Source: Vampirovibrio chlorellavorus (GTDB lineage Bacteria; Cyanobacteriota; Vampirovibrionia; Vampirovibrionales; Vampirovibrionaceae). From it: 64,000 nt of DNA. The stretch covers positions 1 to 64,000 of the forward strand of contig LAPX01000014.1 of assembly GCA_001858525.1 (NCBI GenBank), written 5' to 3'. Each line of letters opens with the position of its first letter. The stretch's first letter is position 1. This document shows, in pieces, positions 18,040 to 27,800 of this stretch. Under the pieces are notes generated by a model. It was not told the DNA's origin and did no database searches. It was given only the letters and a program-made list of their open reading frames with translations. Made by a program: the position numbers and the translations under genes.

Positions 18040-18057
18040 AGTGCTAAGGTTAGCACT
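18040..18057. repeat. Perfect inverted repeat upstream of dinG-like gene
   Basis: AGTGCTAA-GG-TTAGCACT is a perfect 8-2-8 inverted repeat, 75 bases before the helicase ATG, in the 337-bp gap between the GNAT and helicase genes. Its arms equal the CIRCE half-sites but in everted order. It may be an operator for the helicase gene; no other gene was seen in the gap. Confidence 0.6.
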
Positions 18058-18132
18058 GCGAATGTTTTTTCGAGTATCCAAGATCCCGATTTGCAGCGTT
18101 ATTGAGTCAGAGAAACTTGCCACACCCGCTCC

Positions 18133-20142
18133 ATGAACATTCTGGAAAAATATTTTGAACTTTTAAGGCAGTTTGACAACTATGAGCCCCGCAAGGCCCA
18201 GGAAATGATGGTTTCCCGGGTGGCTCAAAGCATTGAATTGAAACAAACCCTGGTGGTGGAAGCGGGAACCGGCTCAGGCAAGTCCTTCGGCTACCTCATT
18301 CCAGCCCTGTTTCAGGAGAAGCTGGACGGGGAAGGAAAAAAAATCCCGGTGGCCATTTCCACAGCCACCATTGCCTTGCAGGAACAACTGCTGCAAAAGG
18401 ACATACCCTTTTTGGCCAAAGCCGCCGGGCTGGATCAACTCAAGGTTAAACTGGTCAAAGGCCGGGGCAACTACCTGTGCATTCAAAAACTGACGGAAGT
18501 GGAACGACAGGTAAAAACCAACTCCTCCGAGTTTCTGCACATTAACTACCTGAAGGCCGAGCTGCAACGGGGCTGGAACGGGGATATCGCCGAGCTGGAG
18601 TTTTCTATCCCCCAAGAACTGTGGAAGGAAATCCGGTCCGATTCGGAAGACTGCCTGGGTCGGCGCTGCCGGTTCTACGATCAGAACCCCTACCGGCAAG
18701 CTCGAGAGGATCTGGATCAGGCCGATGTGCTGATCGTCAACCACGCTTTGTATTTACAGGATTTATCAGCGGCCCAGAGCCTGCTGCCCCCGCATCAGGT
18801 GGTCATTTTCGATGAGGCTCACCAGATTAAGCACTACGCCCTGGGGGCCTTTACCGTGCGCATCGGCAAATTCGCCACCCAAAAGCTGCTACAAAAAATT
18901 CATCGCCGTCTGCAACCCCTGCCAGAGCATTTTCACCATCTGATCATGGAATCGGAATCGGCCATTTTTGAGTGGCTATTTCGGGCGGAGAACAGCGTTT
19001 TTCGCCTGTACCCGGATGAACTATTTCTGTACATCGTCAAAAAGCACATTCAAATTCTGCAGGATCTGGAGCAATGGCTGGTGGGCATGGATGTCAAGCA
19101 ACTCTCCATCATTCGGCCCGATTTGTTTGAGTCCGAGCTGGATATGGACAAGGCCAAAGCCCAGCGGGAAAAGCTCATTAAGCAATTGCAAGGCCTTATT
19201 GCTCGCTGGGAGTATTTTCTAGAGGAAGACCCCTTCTCCAAGCAGCGGGTCAACTGGGTGGAAGTGGACAAGGAACGCTTATACTACGAACTGAAATCCA
19301 CGCCCCTAAACATTGCCGACATTATGGGCACCCAGCTTTGGAAGGAAAAAATCGGTATTCTCACCAGCGCCACCCTGGCTGTGAACAATAACCTCAAGTT
19401 CATTCGGCAGGACTTGGGCATTGAGACCTCTGATGATCTGGTACTGCCCAGCCCCTTCCGCTATGAAGACCAGTGCGTCCTGTATCTGCCGTCTCACCTG
19501 CCCGATCCCAATAGCGATTTGTTCAACATCGCCATTACTGAAGAAATCGCCGATATTTTAACGCTTTCCCAAGGACGGGCCTTTGTCTTGTTCACCAGTA
19601 ATCAGGCCATGCGCCGCATCAGCGATGCCCTGATTCCCCGGTTGCCCTTTCCCTGCAAGGTGCAAGGGGAAATGCCCAGAAATCGCTTGATTGACTGGTT
19701 TAAAGAGACCCCCAATAGCGTCATTTTCGCCACCTCTACTTTCTGGGAAGGCATTGATGTACCGGGAGAATCGCTGAGTTGCGTAATTATGGACAAAATC
19801 CCCTTCTCTCCCCCCGGTGACCCGGTCAATCAGGCCGTGGTGGATTTCATCAAGGCCAAGGGCGATGACTGGTTCGGACAGTACGTGTTGCCGCAAGCCA
19901 TCATCAAACTCAAGCAGGGCTTTGGGCGATTAATTCGCACCGGCACGGACAAGGGACTGGTCACCATTCTGGACCCTCGCATTCGCCAAAAAGGCTATGG
20001 CAAGATCATTCAGCGTAGCCTGCCTTCTGTACAAACCATTTCTCGGCTGGCCGATGTGCCCGATTGGTTGTTTGGCGCCGTGGAGACACCGCCATCGGCA
20101 GAATCACCCCTCACAGAGCCCATTCAACCCCAATTATTTTAG
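18133..20142 (+). CDS. dinG: DinG/XPD-family ATP-dependent DNA helicase
   Basis: A superfamily 2 helicase of the DinG/YoaA type. Motif I is VVEAGTGSGKSFGYL, motif II is the DEAH box VIFDEAHQ, motif III region ILTSATLA, motif V FATSTFWEGIDVPG, and motif VI QGFGRLIRTGTDKG. The iron-sulfur domain shows Cys in GNYLC and the CLGRRC pair, but the fourth ligand position reads Asn (RFYDQNPYRQ) where relatives have Cys. The protein is 669 residues with no exonuclease domain. No Shine-Dalgarno precedes the ATG. The palindrome 75 bp upstream may control it. DinG proteins unwind forked DNA and R-loops, often after DNA damage. Confidence 0.9.
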   Translation: MNILEKYFELLRQFDNYEPRKAQEMMVSRVAQSIELKQTLVVEAGTGSGKSFGYLIPALFQEKLDGEGKKIPVAISTATIALQEQLLQKDIPFLAKAAGLDQLKVKLVKGRGNYLCIQKLTEVERQVKTNSSEFLHINYLKAELQRGWNGDIAELEFSIPQELWKEIRSDSEDCLGRRCRFYDQNPYRQAREDLDQADVLIVNHALYLQDLSAAQSLLPPHQVVIFDEAHQIKHYALGAFTVRIGKFATQKLLQKIHRRLQPLPEHFHHLIMESESAIFEWLFRAENSVFRLYPDELFLYIVKKHIQILQDLEQWLVGMDVKQLSIIRPDLFESELDMDKAKAQREKLIKQLQGLIARWEYFLEEDPFSKQRVNWVEVDKERLYYELKSTPLNIADIMGTQLWKEKIGILTSATLAVNNNLKFIRQDLGIETSDDLVLPSPFRYEDQCVLYLPSHLPDPNSDLFNIAITEEIADILTLSQGRAFVLFTSNQAMRRISDALIPRLPFPCKVQGEMPRNRLIDWFKETPNSVIFATSTFWEGIDVPGESLSCVIMDKIPFSPPGDPVNQAVVDFIKAKGDDWFGQYVLPQAIIKLKQGFGRLIRTGTDKGLVTILDPRIRQKGYGKIIQRSLPSVQTISRLADVPDWLFGAVETPPSAESPLTEPIQPQLF

Positions 20143-20334
20143 GCAAGCCCTTACCCCCCGAAGAGAACTATTGTTCTAACCCTCAAAAAGCACCACTTAC
20201 AGCCGTTTTATTTTGAAAAGCCTTCAAGAATAAGATGAAGCAATGTTAAGTTTCTAAATTTTAAGCTAAAGAATAACAATCCATTGCCGAGAACTTTTAA
20301 AGCAAAGAACTTACGATGCAAAGGTTATTGAAAG

Positions 20335-21003
20335 ATGCTGAAATCCAGACTGGATGCTCTTGCTTTGATATTGATAAACCAGATGTTTCCAGATAACAGT
20401 CCCTCAAACGCTCTCGAAAAAAAGGCCAGGAAAGCGCTGCGTGCTTTCACATTAGCCGAATTACTCATTTCTCTGGCAATTCTCGGAGTGATTGCGACCT
20501 TTAGCATTCCTAAAATTCTGGTGGCCCAACAGAATGAACGGTACAACGCAGCAGCCAAAGAGCTGGTCAGCATGGTATCCGCCGCCTACCAGCAAGCGCA
20601 GCTAGACGGCATCGTGAGCAGTAATACCCAAATGCGAGACCTGCTCCCTTATCTAAATTATGTACAAATAGACACAAGCGCCACTATTAATGACCGTAAT
20701 GGCCAAGGGACCCAAAATTGCTCAAACGTCATGTGGACTTGTATTAAATTACACAATGGAGGAATCGCATGGACTGCTGCGAATGCGCCTCCGGTCAGTT
20801 TCAATGGCACGTCCGCACTGAACTTTATCTGGGTAAATTTTGATCCCGATCCAAGTACAGACATAGCAGGGTCAGGGGTAAGTTTTGGGCTATACTACAA
20901 TGGACAAATAACGACTTATGATAATTTAAAACCAAGTTCAACCAACAGTTTGGGCACCCAAGGGGCCGAGCCCAACACGACCCCAAGCTGGTTTCACTGG
21001 TAA
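20335..21003 (+). CDS. Type IV pilin/pseudopilin-like protein
   Basis: A 222-residue protein with a class III prepilin signal RAFTLAELLISLAILGVIAT: Phe at +1, Glu at +5 and a long hydrophobic helix. The residue before the cleavage point is Ala rather than Gly. The leader of about 37 residues is unusually long; a Met at codon 17 (20383) would shorten it to about 20. After the helix, the body has a globular region with Thr/Asn/Gly-rich stretches, two Cys (NCSNVMWTC) and a Pro/Thr-rich end. It stands alone, with no secretion or pilus gene beside it, like the scattered minor pilins of many genomes. Confidence 0.85.
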   Translation: MLKSRLDALALILINQMFPDNSPSNALEKKARKALRAFTLAELLISLAILGVIATFSIPKILVAQQNERYNAAAKELVSMVSAAYQQAQLDGIVSSNTQMRDLLPYLNYVQIDTSATINDRNGQGTQNCSNVMWTCIKLHNGGIAWTAANAPPVSFNGTSALNFIWVNFDPDPSTDIAGSGVSFGLYYNGQITTYDNLKPSSTNSLGTQGAEPNTTPSWFHW

Positions 21004-21301
21004 GGTATTTTACGTCTTGGGCCAAATTTTACAGCGCGTTAAATCCACAGAGTGTAGGGCCTTCATCATCCTCCTGTAAAACGGGACTGGCCTTGGGGGT
21101 CTTGCTTGACTGTCTTTGTGATAAACTCAAGCTTGTTTGTAGAGGATTGGGCGATTCGCTCACGCAGCACCAAGCCCAAGCGTCCCGGTCTGCTCCTCCG
21201 CATCGGAAACACTGGCCGGAAATTTTCTCGGCAACCCAAGCGAAAACACCCTCACCCGACATACTATCTATCTAAATTAACATCAAAAAGGACAGCACCC
21301 A

Positions 21302-21682
21302 ATGATTGAAAATGGCCGCGCCAGCGAAAACGGAAGCTACGTTGAAACCGATATCATCGAAACCACCGATGAAGACGGACAGGTTCACGTTTTTGAAAAA
21401 GTCAGCGAGTTAGAGGTGGATGGGCAAGATTACGCGCTGCTGATCTACAAAGGCAATCAGGCCGAAGACCAGGAAGACGAAGAGGCCAAAGAAGGTGAAG
21501 AAGGCTACGAGGAAGAAGTCGTGGTCATGCGCATCACTTACGAAGATGGCCAGGAAGTCTATGAAGCCATTGAAGATGAAGCCGAATTCGAAAAAGTAGT
21601 GGCCTTCATTGACAATATGGACGACGAAGAGGGTGACGTGGAAATCGATGTCACCGACTTCACCGAAAACAACGAAAACTAG
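21302..21682 (+). CDS. DUF1292 family acidic protein
   Basis: A 126-residue, strongly acidic protein matching DUF1292 (YrzB-like): residues 15-45 read TDIIETTDEDGQVHVFEKVSE style, then DGQDYALLIYKG, a Glu-rich insertion, and VVVMRITYEDGQEVYEAIED followed by EAEFEKVVAFID. Family members are small cytosolic proteins of unknown function, often near conserved housekeeping genes in Firmicutes. AAGGA lies ten bases before the ATG. A strong UUCG-capped terminator follows directly, so it is probably a single-gene transcript. The 298-bp gap upstream holds no gene that I can see. Confidence 0.85.
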   Translation: MIENGRASENGSYVETDIIETTDEDGQVHVFEKVSELEVDGQDYALLIYKGNQAEDQEDEEAKEGEEGYEEEVVVMRITYEDGQEVYEAIEDEAEFEKVVAFIDNMDDEEGDVEIDVTDFTENNEN

Positions 21683-21691
21683 CATTCATAA

Positions 21692-21720
21692 CGCGGGGAT
21701 CTTCGGATCTCCGCGTTTTT
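21692..21720 (+). terminator. Rho-independent terminator after DUF1292 gene
   Basis: A ten-base stem CGCGGGGATC / GATCTCCGCG with one G-U pair is capped by a TTCG tetraloop and followed by TTTTT. Confidence 0.92.
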
Positions 21721-21817
21721 AACCGGTTCACCCCTGGGGAGAGCAGGCTTCAGGGTGTGAAGGGTCAAGCATCCCCGCCCATAGCATTTCATTTTCTGTA
21801 TAGATAGAGGTTGACTG

Positions 21818-22996
21818 ATGAAAATCCATGAGTTCCAAGCCAAAGAGCTATTTCGCAAGTACAACATTCCCGTACCGGAAGGCCAGGTAGCGTTTAACGC
21901 CGATGAGGCCGTTCAAGTGGCCCAGATCCTGAAAACCAAGGACAACCGCTACGTGGTCAAAGCCCAAATCCACGCCGGTGGCCGGGGCAAAGGCGGCGGC
22001 GTAAAAGTCGTGGATTCTCTGGATGGGGTGCGGGAAGCAGCCAAACAAATCATCGGCATGCAGCTGGTCACCCACCAGACTGGCCCAGAAGGCAAAAAAG
22101 TAAAATCCGTACTGGTGGAAGAAGCTTCCTCTATCGCCCGTGAGCTGTACATCAGCATCGTGCTGGATCGGGCCACCTCTCGCCCGGTGATTATGGCCTC
22201 TCAGGACGGCGGCATGGACATTGAGGAAGTCGCTGAAAAAACACCCGAGCGCATTATCAAGGAATTCATTCACCCGGTTATTGGCTTGCAGCCCTATCAG
22301 GCCCGCAAAATCGCCTACGCTCTCAACATTCCCGCAGAAGGCATGAAAGACGCCCTGAAGCTGATCACCAACCTGTACAAGGTCTTCATCGAAGCCGATT
22401 GCGCGATGGTGGAAATCAACCCTTTGGTGGTCACCACCGACAACCGGGTATTTGCTCTGGATGCCAAAGTGGACTTCGATTCCAACGCCCTGTTCCGCCA
22501 CCCGGACATCGTGTCCTACCGGGATTTGGACGAGGAAGATCCACTGGAAGTGGAAGCCTCTCGCTACAACCTCAACTACATCAAGCTGGAAGGCAACGTG
22601 GGCTGTCTGGTCAACGGGGCCGGTCTGGCAATGGCCACTATGGACATCATCAAGCAATACGGCGCCGCACCGGCCAACTTCCTGGATGTGGGTGGTAGCG
22701 CCACCGATGAAGCGCTGGAAAACGCCTTCCGCATTCTGTTGTCCGATGAAACCGTGGAAGTGGTGTTTATCAACATCTTCGGCGGCATTCTGCGTTGCGA
22801 CAAACTAGCCGAAGGCGTGGTGAAAGCCGCTCGCAAGCTGGAAATGCGCTTGCCTTTGGTCATTCGTATGAAAGGCACCAACGTGGACTTGGGCAAGCAA
22901 ATCCTGGCGGACTCCGGCATTAAATACGCCGTTGAAGAAACCCTGGAAGCCGCTGCCAGCAAAGTCGCCAGCTTCCTGAAGCAACCCGTCGCTTAA
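21818..22996 (+). CDS. sucC: Succinyl-CoA synthetase beta subunit (ADP-forming)
   Basis: SucC forms the nucleotide-binding subunit of the TCA enzyme converting succinyl-CoA and ADP (or GDP) to succinate and ATP. The protein begins MKIHEFQAKELFRKYNIPVP, has the ATP-grasp segment KAQIHAGGRGKGGGVK, MVEINPLVVT, NGAGLAMATMDIIK, and the C-terminal FINIFGGILRCDKLAEG. Its 392 residues are normal. A Shine-Dalgarno (AGAGG) lies seven bases before the ATG. It is followed by sucD after 24 bp in one operon ending at a terminator. Confidence 0.97.
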   Translation: MKIHEFQAKELFRKYNIPVPEGQVAFNADEAVQVAQILKTKDNRYVVKAQIHAGGRGKGGGVKVVDSLDGVREAAKQIIGMQLVTHQTGPEGKKVKSVLVEEASSIARELYISIVLDRATSRPVIMASQDGGMDIEEVAEKTPERIIKEFIHPVIGLQPYQARKIAYALNIPAEGMKDALKLITNLYKVFIEADCAMVEINPLVVTTDNRVFALDAKVDFDSNALFRHPDIVSYRDLDEEDPLEVEASRYNLNYIKLEGNVGCLVNGAGLAMATMDIIKQYGAAPANFLDVGGSATDEALENAFRILLSDETVEVVFINIFGGILRCDKLAEGVVKAARKLEMRLPLVIRMKGTNVDLGKQILADSGIKYAVEETLEAAASKVASFLKQPVA

Positions 22997-23020
22997 GTTT
23001 TGGAATAAAGGAATTGATCA

Positions 23021-23920
23021 ATGGCAGTTTTAGTTGATAAAAACACCAAATTACTCGTACAAGGCATAACCGGGAAAGAAGGCTCTTTCCACGCGGAAGG
23101 CTGCATGAAATACGGCACCAACCTGGTGGGCGGCGTCACCCCCGGCAAAGGCGGCACCAGCGTAGAACTGGACGGCAAGCAAATCCCCGTATTCAACACC
23201 GTGCGGGACGCCCGGGAAGCCACCGGGGCCAACGCCACGATGATCTTCGTGCCCCCGCCATTTGCCGCTGATGCGGTCATGGAAGCCACCGCCGCTGGCA
23301 TCGAGCTGGTCATCTGCATTACCGAAGGTATTCCGGTGAACGACATGATGAAGGTCAAACAGTTCATGCGCGATTACCCCAACACCCGCCTGATTGGCCC
23401 TAACTGCCCCGGTGTCATTTCTCCGGAGCTGGCCAAGATCGGTATTATGCCCGGCTCCATCCACAAAAAAGGCCCGGTCGGCGTGGTCTCCCGGTCTGGC
23501 ACCCTGACTTACGAAGCCGTGGATCAGCTGACCCAGCGTGGCATCGGCCAATCCACCTGCATCGGTATTGGTGGGGACCCCATCAACGGCACCAACTTCA
23601 TCGATGCCCTGACCTTGTTTGAAGCCGATCCGGAAACCAAGGCCATCATGATGATTGGTGAAATTGGCGGGTCCGCTGAGGAAGAAGCCGCTGAATTCGC
23701 CAAAAAGCATGTCACCAAGCCCATTGTGTGCTTTATCGCCGGGCAAACAGCCCCCACCGGGAAGCGCATGGGCCACGCCGGGGCCATCATCTCCGGGGGC
23801 AAAGGCACCGCCGCCGAGAAAATGAAGGCACTGGAAGCCGCCGGTATCACCGTAGTGGTTAGCCCCGCTGAAATGGGTGAAACCATCGCCAAGAAACTGG
23901 GTGTGCCCGCTTTGGCATAA
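23021..23920 (+). CDS. sucD: Succinyl-CoA synthetase alpha subunit
   Basis: SucD carries CoA binding and the phospho-histidine. The protein shows [13 protein letters not shown], the CoA-binding [13 protein letters not shown] region, [21 protein letters not shown], and the active-site histidine in [23 protein letters not shown] lies eight bases upstream of the ATG. The 299-residue length is typical. Together with sucC it forms a complete enzyme. Confidence 0.97.
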   Translation: MAVLVDKNTKLLVQGITGKEGSFHAEGCMKYGTNLVGGVTPGKGGTSVELDGKQIPVFNTVRDAREATGANATMIFVPPPFAADAVMEATAAGIELVICITEGIPVNDMMKVKQFMRDYPNTRLIGPNCPGVISPELAKIGIMPGSIHKKGPVGVVSRSGTLTYEAVDQLTQRGIGQSTCIGIGGDPINGTNFIDALTLFEADPETKAIMMIGEIGGSAEEEAAEFAKKHVTKPIVCFIAGQTAPTGKRMGHAGAIISGGKGTAAEKMKALEAAGITVVVSPAEMGETIAKKLGVPALA

Positions 23921-23947
23921 GCCCATAACCAGCGACACACTCAAAAA

Positions 23948-23976
23948 CGGGAGGCCTTATCAGCCTCCCGTTTTAT
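23948..23976 (+). terminator. Rho-independent terminator after sucCD
   Basis: CGGGAGGC-loop-GCCTCCCG, eight base pairs with a seven-base loop, followed by TTTTATTT. Flanking A and T runs make it usable from the opposite strand as well, where the 24018-24779 gene ends. Confidence 0.9.
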
Positions 23977-24017
23977 TTGCTTAGAATTTGCTTAGATTTG
24001 GCCTCAATTTGCCAGTA

Positions 24018-24779
24018 TTAATCTGAAGCGCTGGTTTTGTCGTTTTCGGTTTGACTGCTGACCAACGTTTTCAGCAGTTGCAAGCGTTGTTGCAACTCCG
24101 AGCGCCAATCGTTCAGGGCCCAATAGGCCACAGTGGCTTCATGGACGTCCGGGAACTGCAAGTACCGGTTATGCGCTAAAACTTGGGCTTTCAGGGAATT
24201 ATCCGGATTTGCGGCCCACTCTGCATCGGGGGTGATGAAATATTTCAGCGTTTGGGATCCCGTCCACACCATGGCCCCCGGAACACCCACCAATGTTCTG
24301 GCATTGTGCGCCACATCTTCCCAACTGGAAACGGGTCGGAACAATGCCAGCTTCTGAGACAAACGGTCCCAACCATTGGCAGCAGGCATCACGCTCAAGC
24401 GCTTCTCCAGACGTTCCAGCGCCTTGGCGTCCACCGGTTGTCCATTGAGCCACTGAGTCAGTAACTCCCGCATGGCTTGGCTGTTTTGTTTCAGATTTTT
24501 ATGTACCGCGCCAAGCACCGGGTATTTTTTCACAATCTCAGGCTGGAATGGCTCCTTCTCCAGTGTATTGGGCAGAAATTGCTCCAAAGTGGCCTGCAAT
24601 GACTGGGATTCCCTTGAAGCAGCCTTTAAACGACGCGGGGCTATGAAACGATCCGCTGCGTTGCGCATAAAAGGCGACGAGGATGGGGACAGCTGAAACC
24701 GTGATGGCGAAGGCTTGGGTTTAGCCGTGGCATGGTTAATATTGCTGTGCGAAGACACAGCCAAAAGACTGGATTGCAT
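24018..24779 (-). CDS. Hypothetical protein, unknown family
   Basis: A protein of about 253 residues that I do not recognise. The N-terminal 50 residues are Ser/Pro/Lys-rich and look disordered. The rest is predicted helical, with a Gln/Leu-rich start (SLQATLEQFLPNTLEKEPF), a run KALERLEKRLSVMP, a short apolar stretch VGVPGAMVWTG and a coiled-coil-like end (WRSELQQRLQLLKTLV). No signal peptide is visible. The ATG at 24779 is preferred over an in-frame start 11 codons upstream on position within the gene only; the Shine-Dalgarno is weak. It is convergent with sucCD and shares the intergenic space with the GHL10 gene. Confidence 0.65.
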   Translation of the reverse strand: MQSSLLAVSSHSNINHATAKPKPSPSRFQLSPSSSPFMRNAADRFIAPRRLKAASRESQSLQATLEQFLPNTLEKEPFQPEIVKKYPVLGAVHKNLKQNSQAMRELLTQWLNGQPVDAKALERLEKRLSVMPAANGWDRLSQKLALFRPVSSWEDVAHNARTLVGVPGAMVWTGSQTLKYFITPDAEWAANPDNSLKAQVLAHNRYLQFPDVHEATVAYWALNDWRSELQQRLQLLKTLVSSQTENDKTSASD

Positions 24780-24885
24780 AGTATGAATAGCCCTACTTGA
24801 ACAAAAAATCAACAGGGCTATTCTAACGCATGTGCTTCAGCAATAAAAGGGCCGAATTCAGCCAGGGCAAAGCACAAAGACTTGT

Positions 24886-27800
24886 TTATTTCTTGATACC
24901 ATCACCCAATGGCCCCTGACTGAGGACATCCACCGGAGAAGGCCGTAAAGCCTTGACCGCCGGCGTGCTCTTATCGATCAGATAACCCAATAACTCACCC
25001 AGTAACTGAACCTTCTGGTTGAAATAGCGAGCCCGGTAGCGATTCTCAGTCTCTGTTTGCAACCAGCTACCAGTTGCCGTTTGCAACCCGCTCAAGGCTT
25101 GCTGGGCGGCCATCAGGTGATCCGACGGCATATGCGCGGGGTTCTTGAAAGTGGACAGTATGCTCAATTGCTCGTTCAGTTGAGTAATGGCCCCCTGAAT
25201 GGCCTGAGCCTGAGGCCCCGGCAAATTGGCCAAGGCGCCCTTGGCTTGCAGGGTGACGAATTTCTGATGGTAGTCCTCCAAAACCAGTTGCAAGGATTTC
25301 ACCACATCCCGATGGGGAGGCAGACTGTTCATGGCCTTATAAGGACCACTGCCCAGCACTTCTATCTTTTCCGCATCCAGGTGAGCGCCAGCAAACAGGG
25401 TGGCCCCCAGACCGCCATGCTCTCGCAAAGCTTCCAAATGCTGCACCAGTTGCCCACCATCCAGCCGGTGCAGGGCAATGCCCGGATAAATCAGGGAGCG
25501 CTTCTGTGGGGAGGACTGCACGTAGTCAAACATGCCCTGCAAGCGTTCCGGATCGGTGGTGTAGGACATAGGACTCAGCGTATCCACCCAGCCGTTCTCA
25601 ATCCAGGTTTCCCAATCCTGTTGAATGGCTACAATTCGACTTTCCCGGCGCATAGGAAACACCGCCGCCGAAATCTTGATTGTGGGTTTGATACTGCGCA
25701 AGCTGCCAGAAACCTGCTGTACAAAGGAGCTGACCTGATAGGTTTTCCAGGCAATCCACAGTTTGGCGGTGTAATCATCCAGATTGTCAAGGGTTTGACC
25801 GGTGGCCCGGTAAAAACGATCCCGACCAACGGCATCATAGCCCATCCGGGTGCCAGCGGTCTGGAAGGGGTAACGAATGTAATCCAGTTGCAGGCCGTCC
25901 ACATCGTAACGACTCACAATCTCCCGGTAGACACTCAACAGGTATGTGCGACCCTTTTCACTGGCCGGGTCCAGCCAGAATTCGTTTTGTCGGCCATCCA
26001 CTTCCAATCCCCCGCCACTATTGCGCAGGGCTTCACTCATTAGGCCATTGTCTGACAAAATGGGGCCAGGGTAGGTGGCGGGCTGACTGATCAAGGGATT
26101 ATGGCGACGGTTGCCCACAGCAAAAGCCCACACCCAAGCGTGGACTTCCATGCCCAGTCGATGACCCTCTTCCACAGCCACTTTCACGGGATCCCAGCCT
26201 TGCACCATGGGGTTATTTTTTAAAATGGCGCTGGGATAAATAGGAAACCCGGCGTTCAGGGTTTCAAAGTAAACAATATTAATGCCAGCCTGATGCAATT
26301 TTTGGATTACTTTTTTCAGGCCTTCTGGATTTTGAGCACTGACAATGGTGCCCCGATCCAGCCAAATGGCCCGAGCTTCCACCCGAGGCGAGTCACTGGT
26401 CAAGGCCAGTGCCTTCAGGGTTAACCTGCGGGCTTCCGCATAAGCGTCCAACCCCGCTTGTGTCTGCCCGTTCAGATACAGCGACTCGAATTTGCGCTTG
26501 TTTTGATGGGCTTCCCACAGCAACTTGCGAATTTTTTCATCCGGGATTTCCATGGACAGTTGCTTGGCCGTCTCGGTAGCCTCGTTGATACGCCGCCGGT
26601 AATCTTCCAATACCCGCAAATTAAAAGAATACGTGCCATAATCAAACTCTGGGGCAATCACGGAAGCCGCTTCCGGGTCCAAAAAGCTGAAACGCTTTTG
26701 GGGCTGTGCCGGATCACCCGGTTTCTGCTCCGCAGCAGGGGCGCTACCAGTCGCCGCTGGTGCAGCTTGCTCTGGTCGGCCCAGGATGTTATCCAACACT
26801 TCGGTCTCCGCATCCGGAGTCTGGGCAGTAGCACCGGGCTTGGCAGCCGATTTGGCCTCGGCCTGAGCGATTTCCATCGTTCGCTGGGCCGTTGGCTGAC
26901 TGGGGAATAGACTCTCCCGCAAAGCGGCAGGCAGGGTGGCAATAAAACGCTCCGGGGTTTCTTCCAGTGCCAGGGGTTCCTTCAAGGCCAGGGCTGCCTG
27001 CGGGGGAATGGCAGCGTCCGTAGGGGGAACGGCTGGCGTGGAAACCGACTGAGCAGAGGACGGCAGATGAAGTGCAGGAGGCGGACTTAAGGTCAGCACA
27101 GCAACTGGGGGGGCAGAGGCGATGGGTTGGGCTGGCTTGACTGGTTTGTCAGCCACAGGCCCCGCCTGATGAGCAATGTCTGGGGTAACTTGCCTTTGGG
27201 GAGAGACCGGCCCGTTCAAGGCGGCCATAGGCTGCATGGGATTGACCTTGGTTTGCCCCGCAACAAGCCTGTTTTTAGTGGTCTTCAGCACCACGGAATC
27301 TGGGGGAGCCAAAGGCATGGACTTGGCCAGCGCCATCATCAAAGTAGCCCGTGACAATCGCTGCCCGGACGGCCAGTTGAGCAAGGCCCCTTTGGAGGTG
27401 GTAATCAGGGCCGGATACTGCTCGCCCCAAGTGGCCAAAACCGATTGCCCCAAACCGGGCTGCAAACGCAGCAAGCGGCTGCCCGCGCGTAGAACATCAT
27501 CACTGGACTGAGCGGCGCCTTGCCAAAACAGCGGTTGTTCCACAGCCACGGCTTCTGAACCCGTTGGATTCAGGCCGATCAACTCCAGCAGGCGTTGGGC
27601 AGAGGGGGACAGCGGTAACTGCTCTGGCAATAGCAACAAATGCCCGCCCGCCTGCACATAGCGGTTCAGCATGGCCAAGGCCGATGCATCCAGCTGACGG
27701 CTCAAGGGAACCAGCACATAGGGCGTGGTACTGGGGTTCATGGAAAACAGAAAATCGTCGCCCTTCACCCGGTGCGGATGGTAGCCAATCTCTTCCAGCG

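Noticed and set aside
23051-23944. 297-codon minus-strand open frame
   Set aside because: It is antisense to sucD, which is certain.
25057-26043. 328-codon plus-strand open frame
   Set aside because: It is antisense to the GHL10 gene, with no recognisable protein feature.
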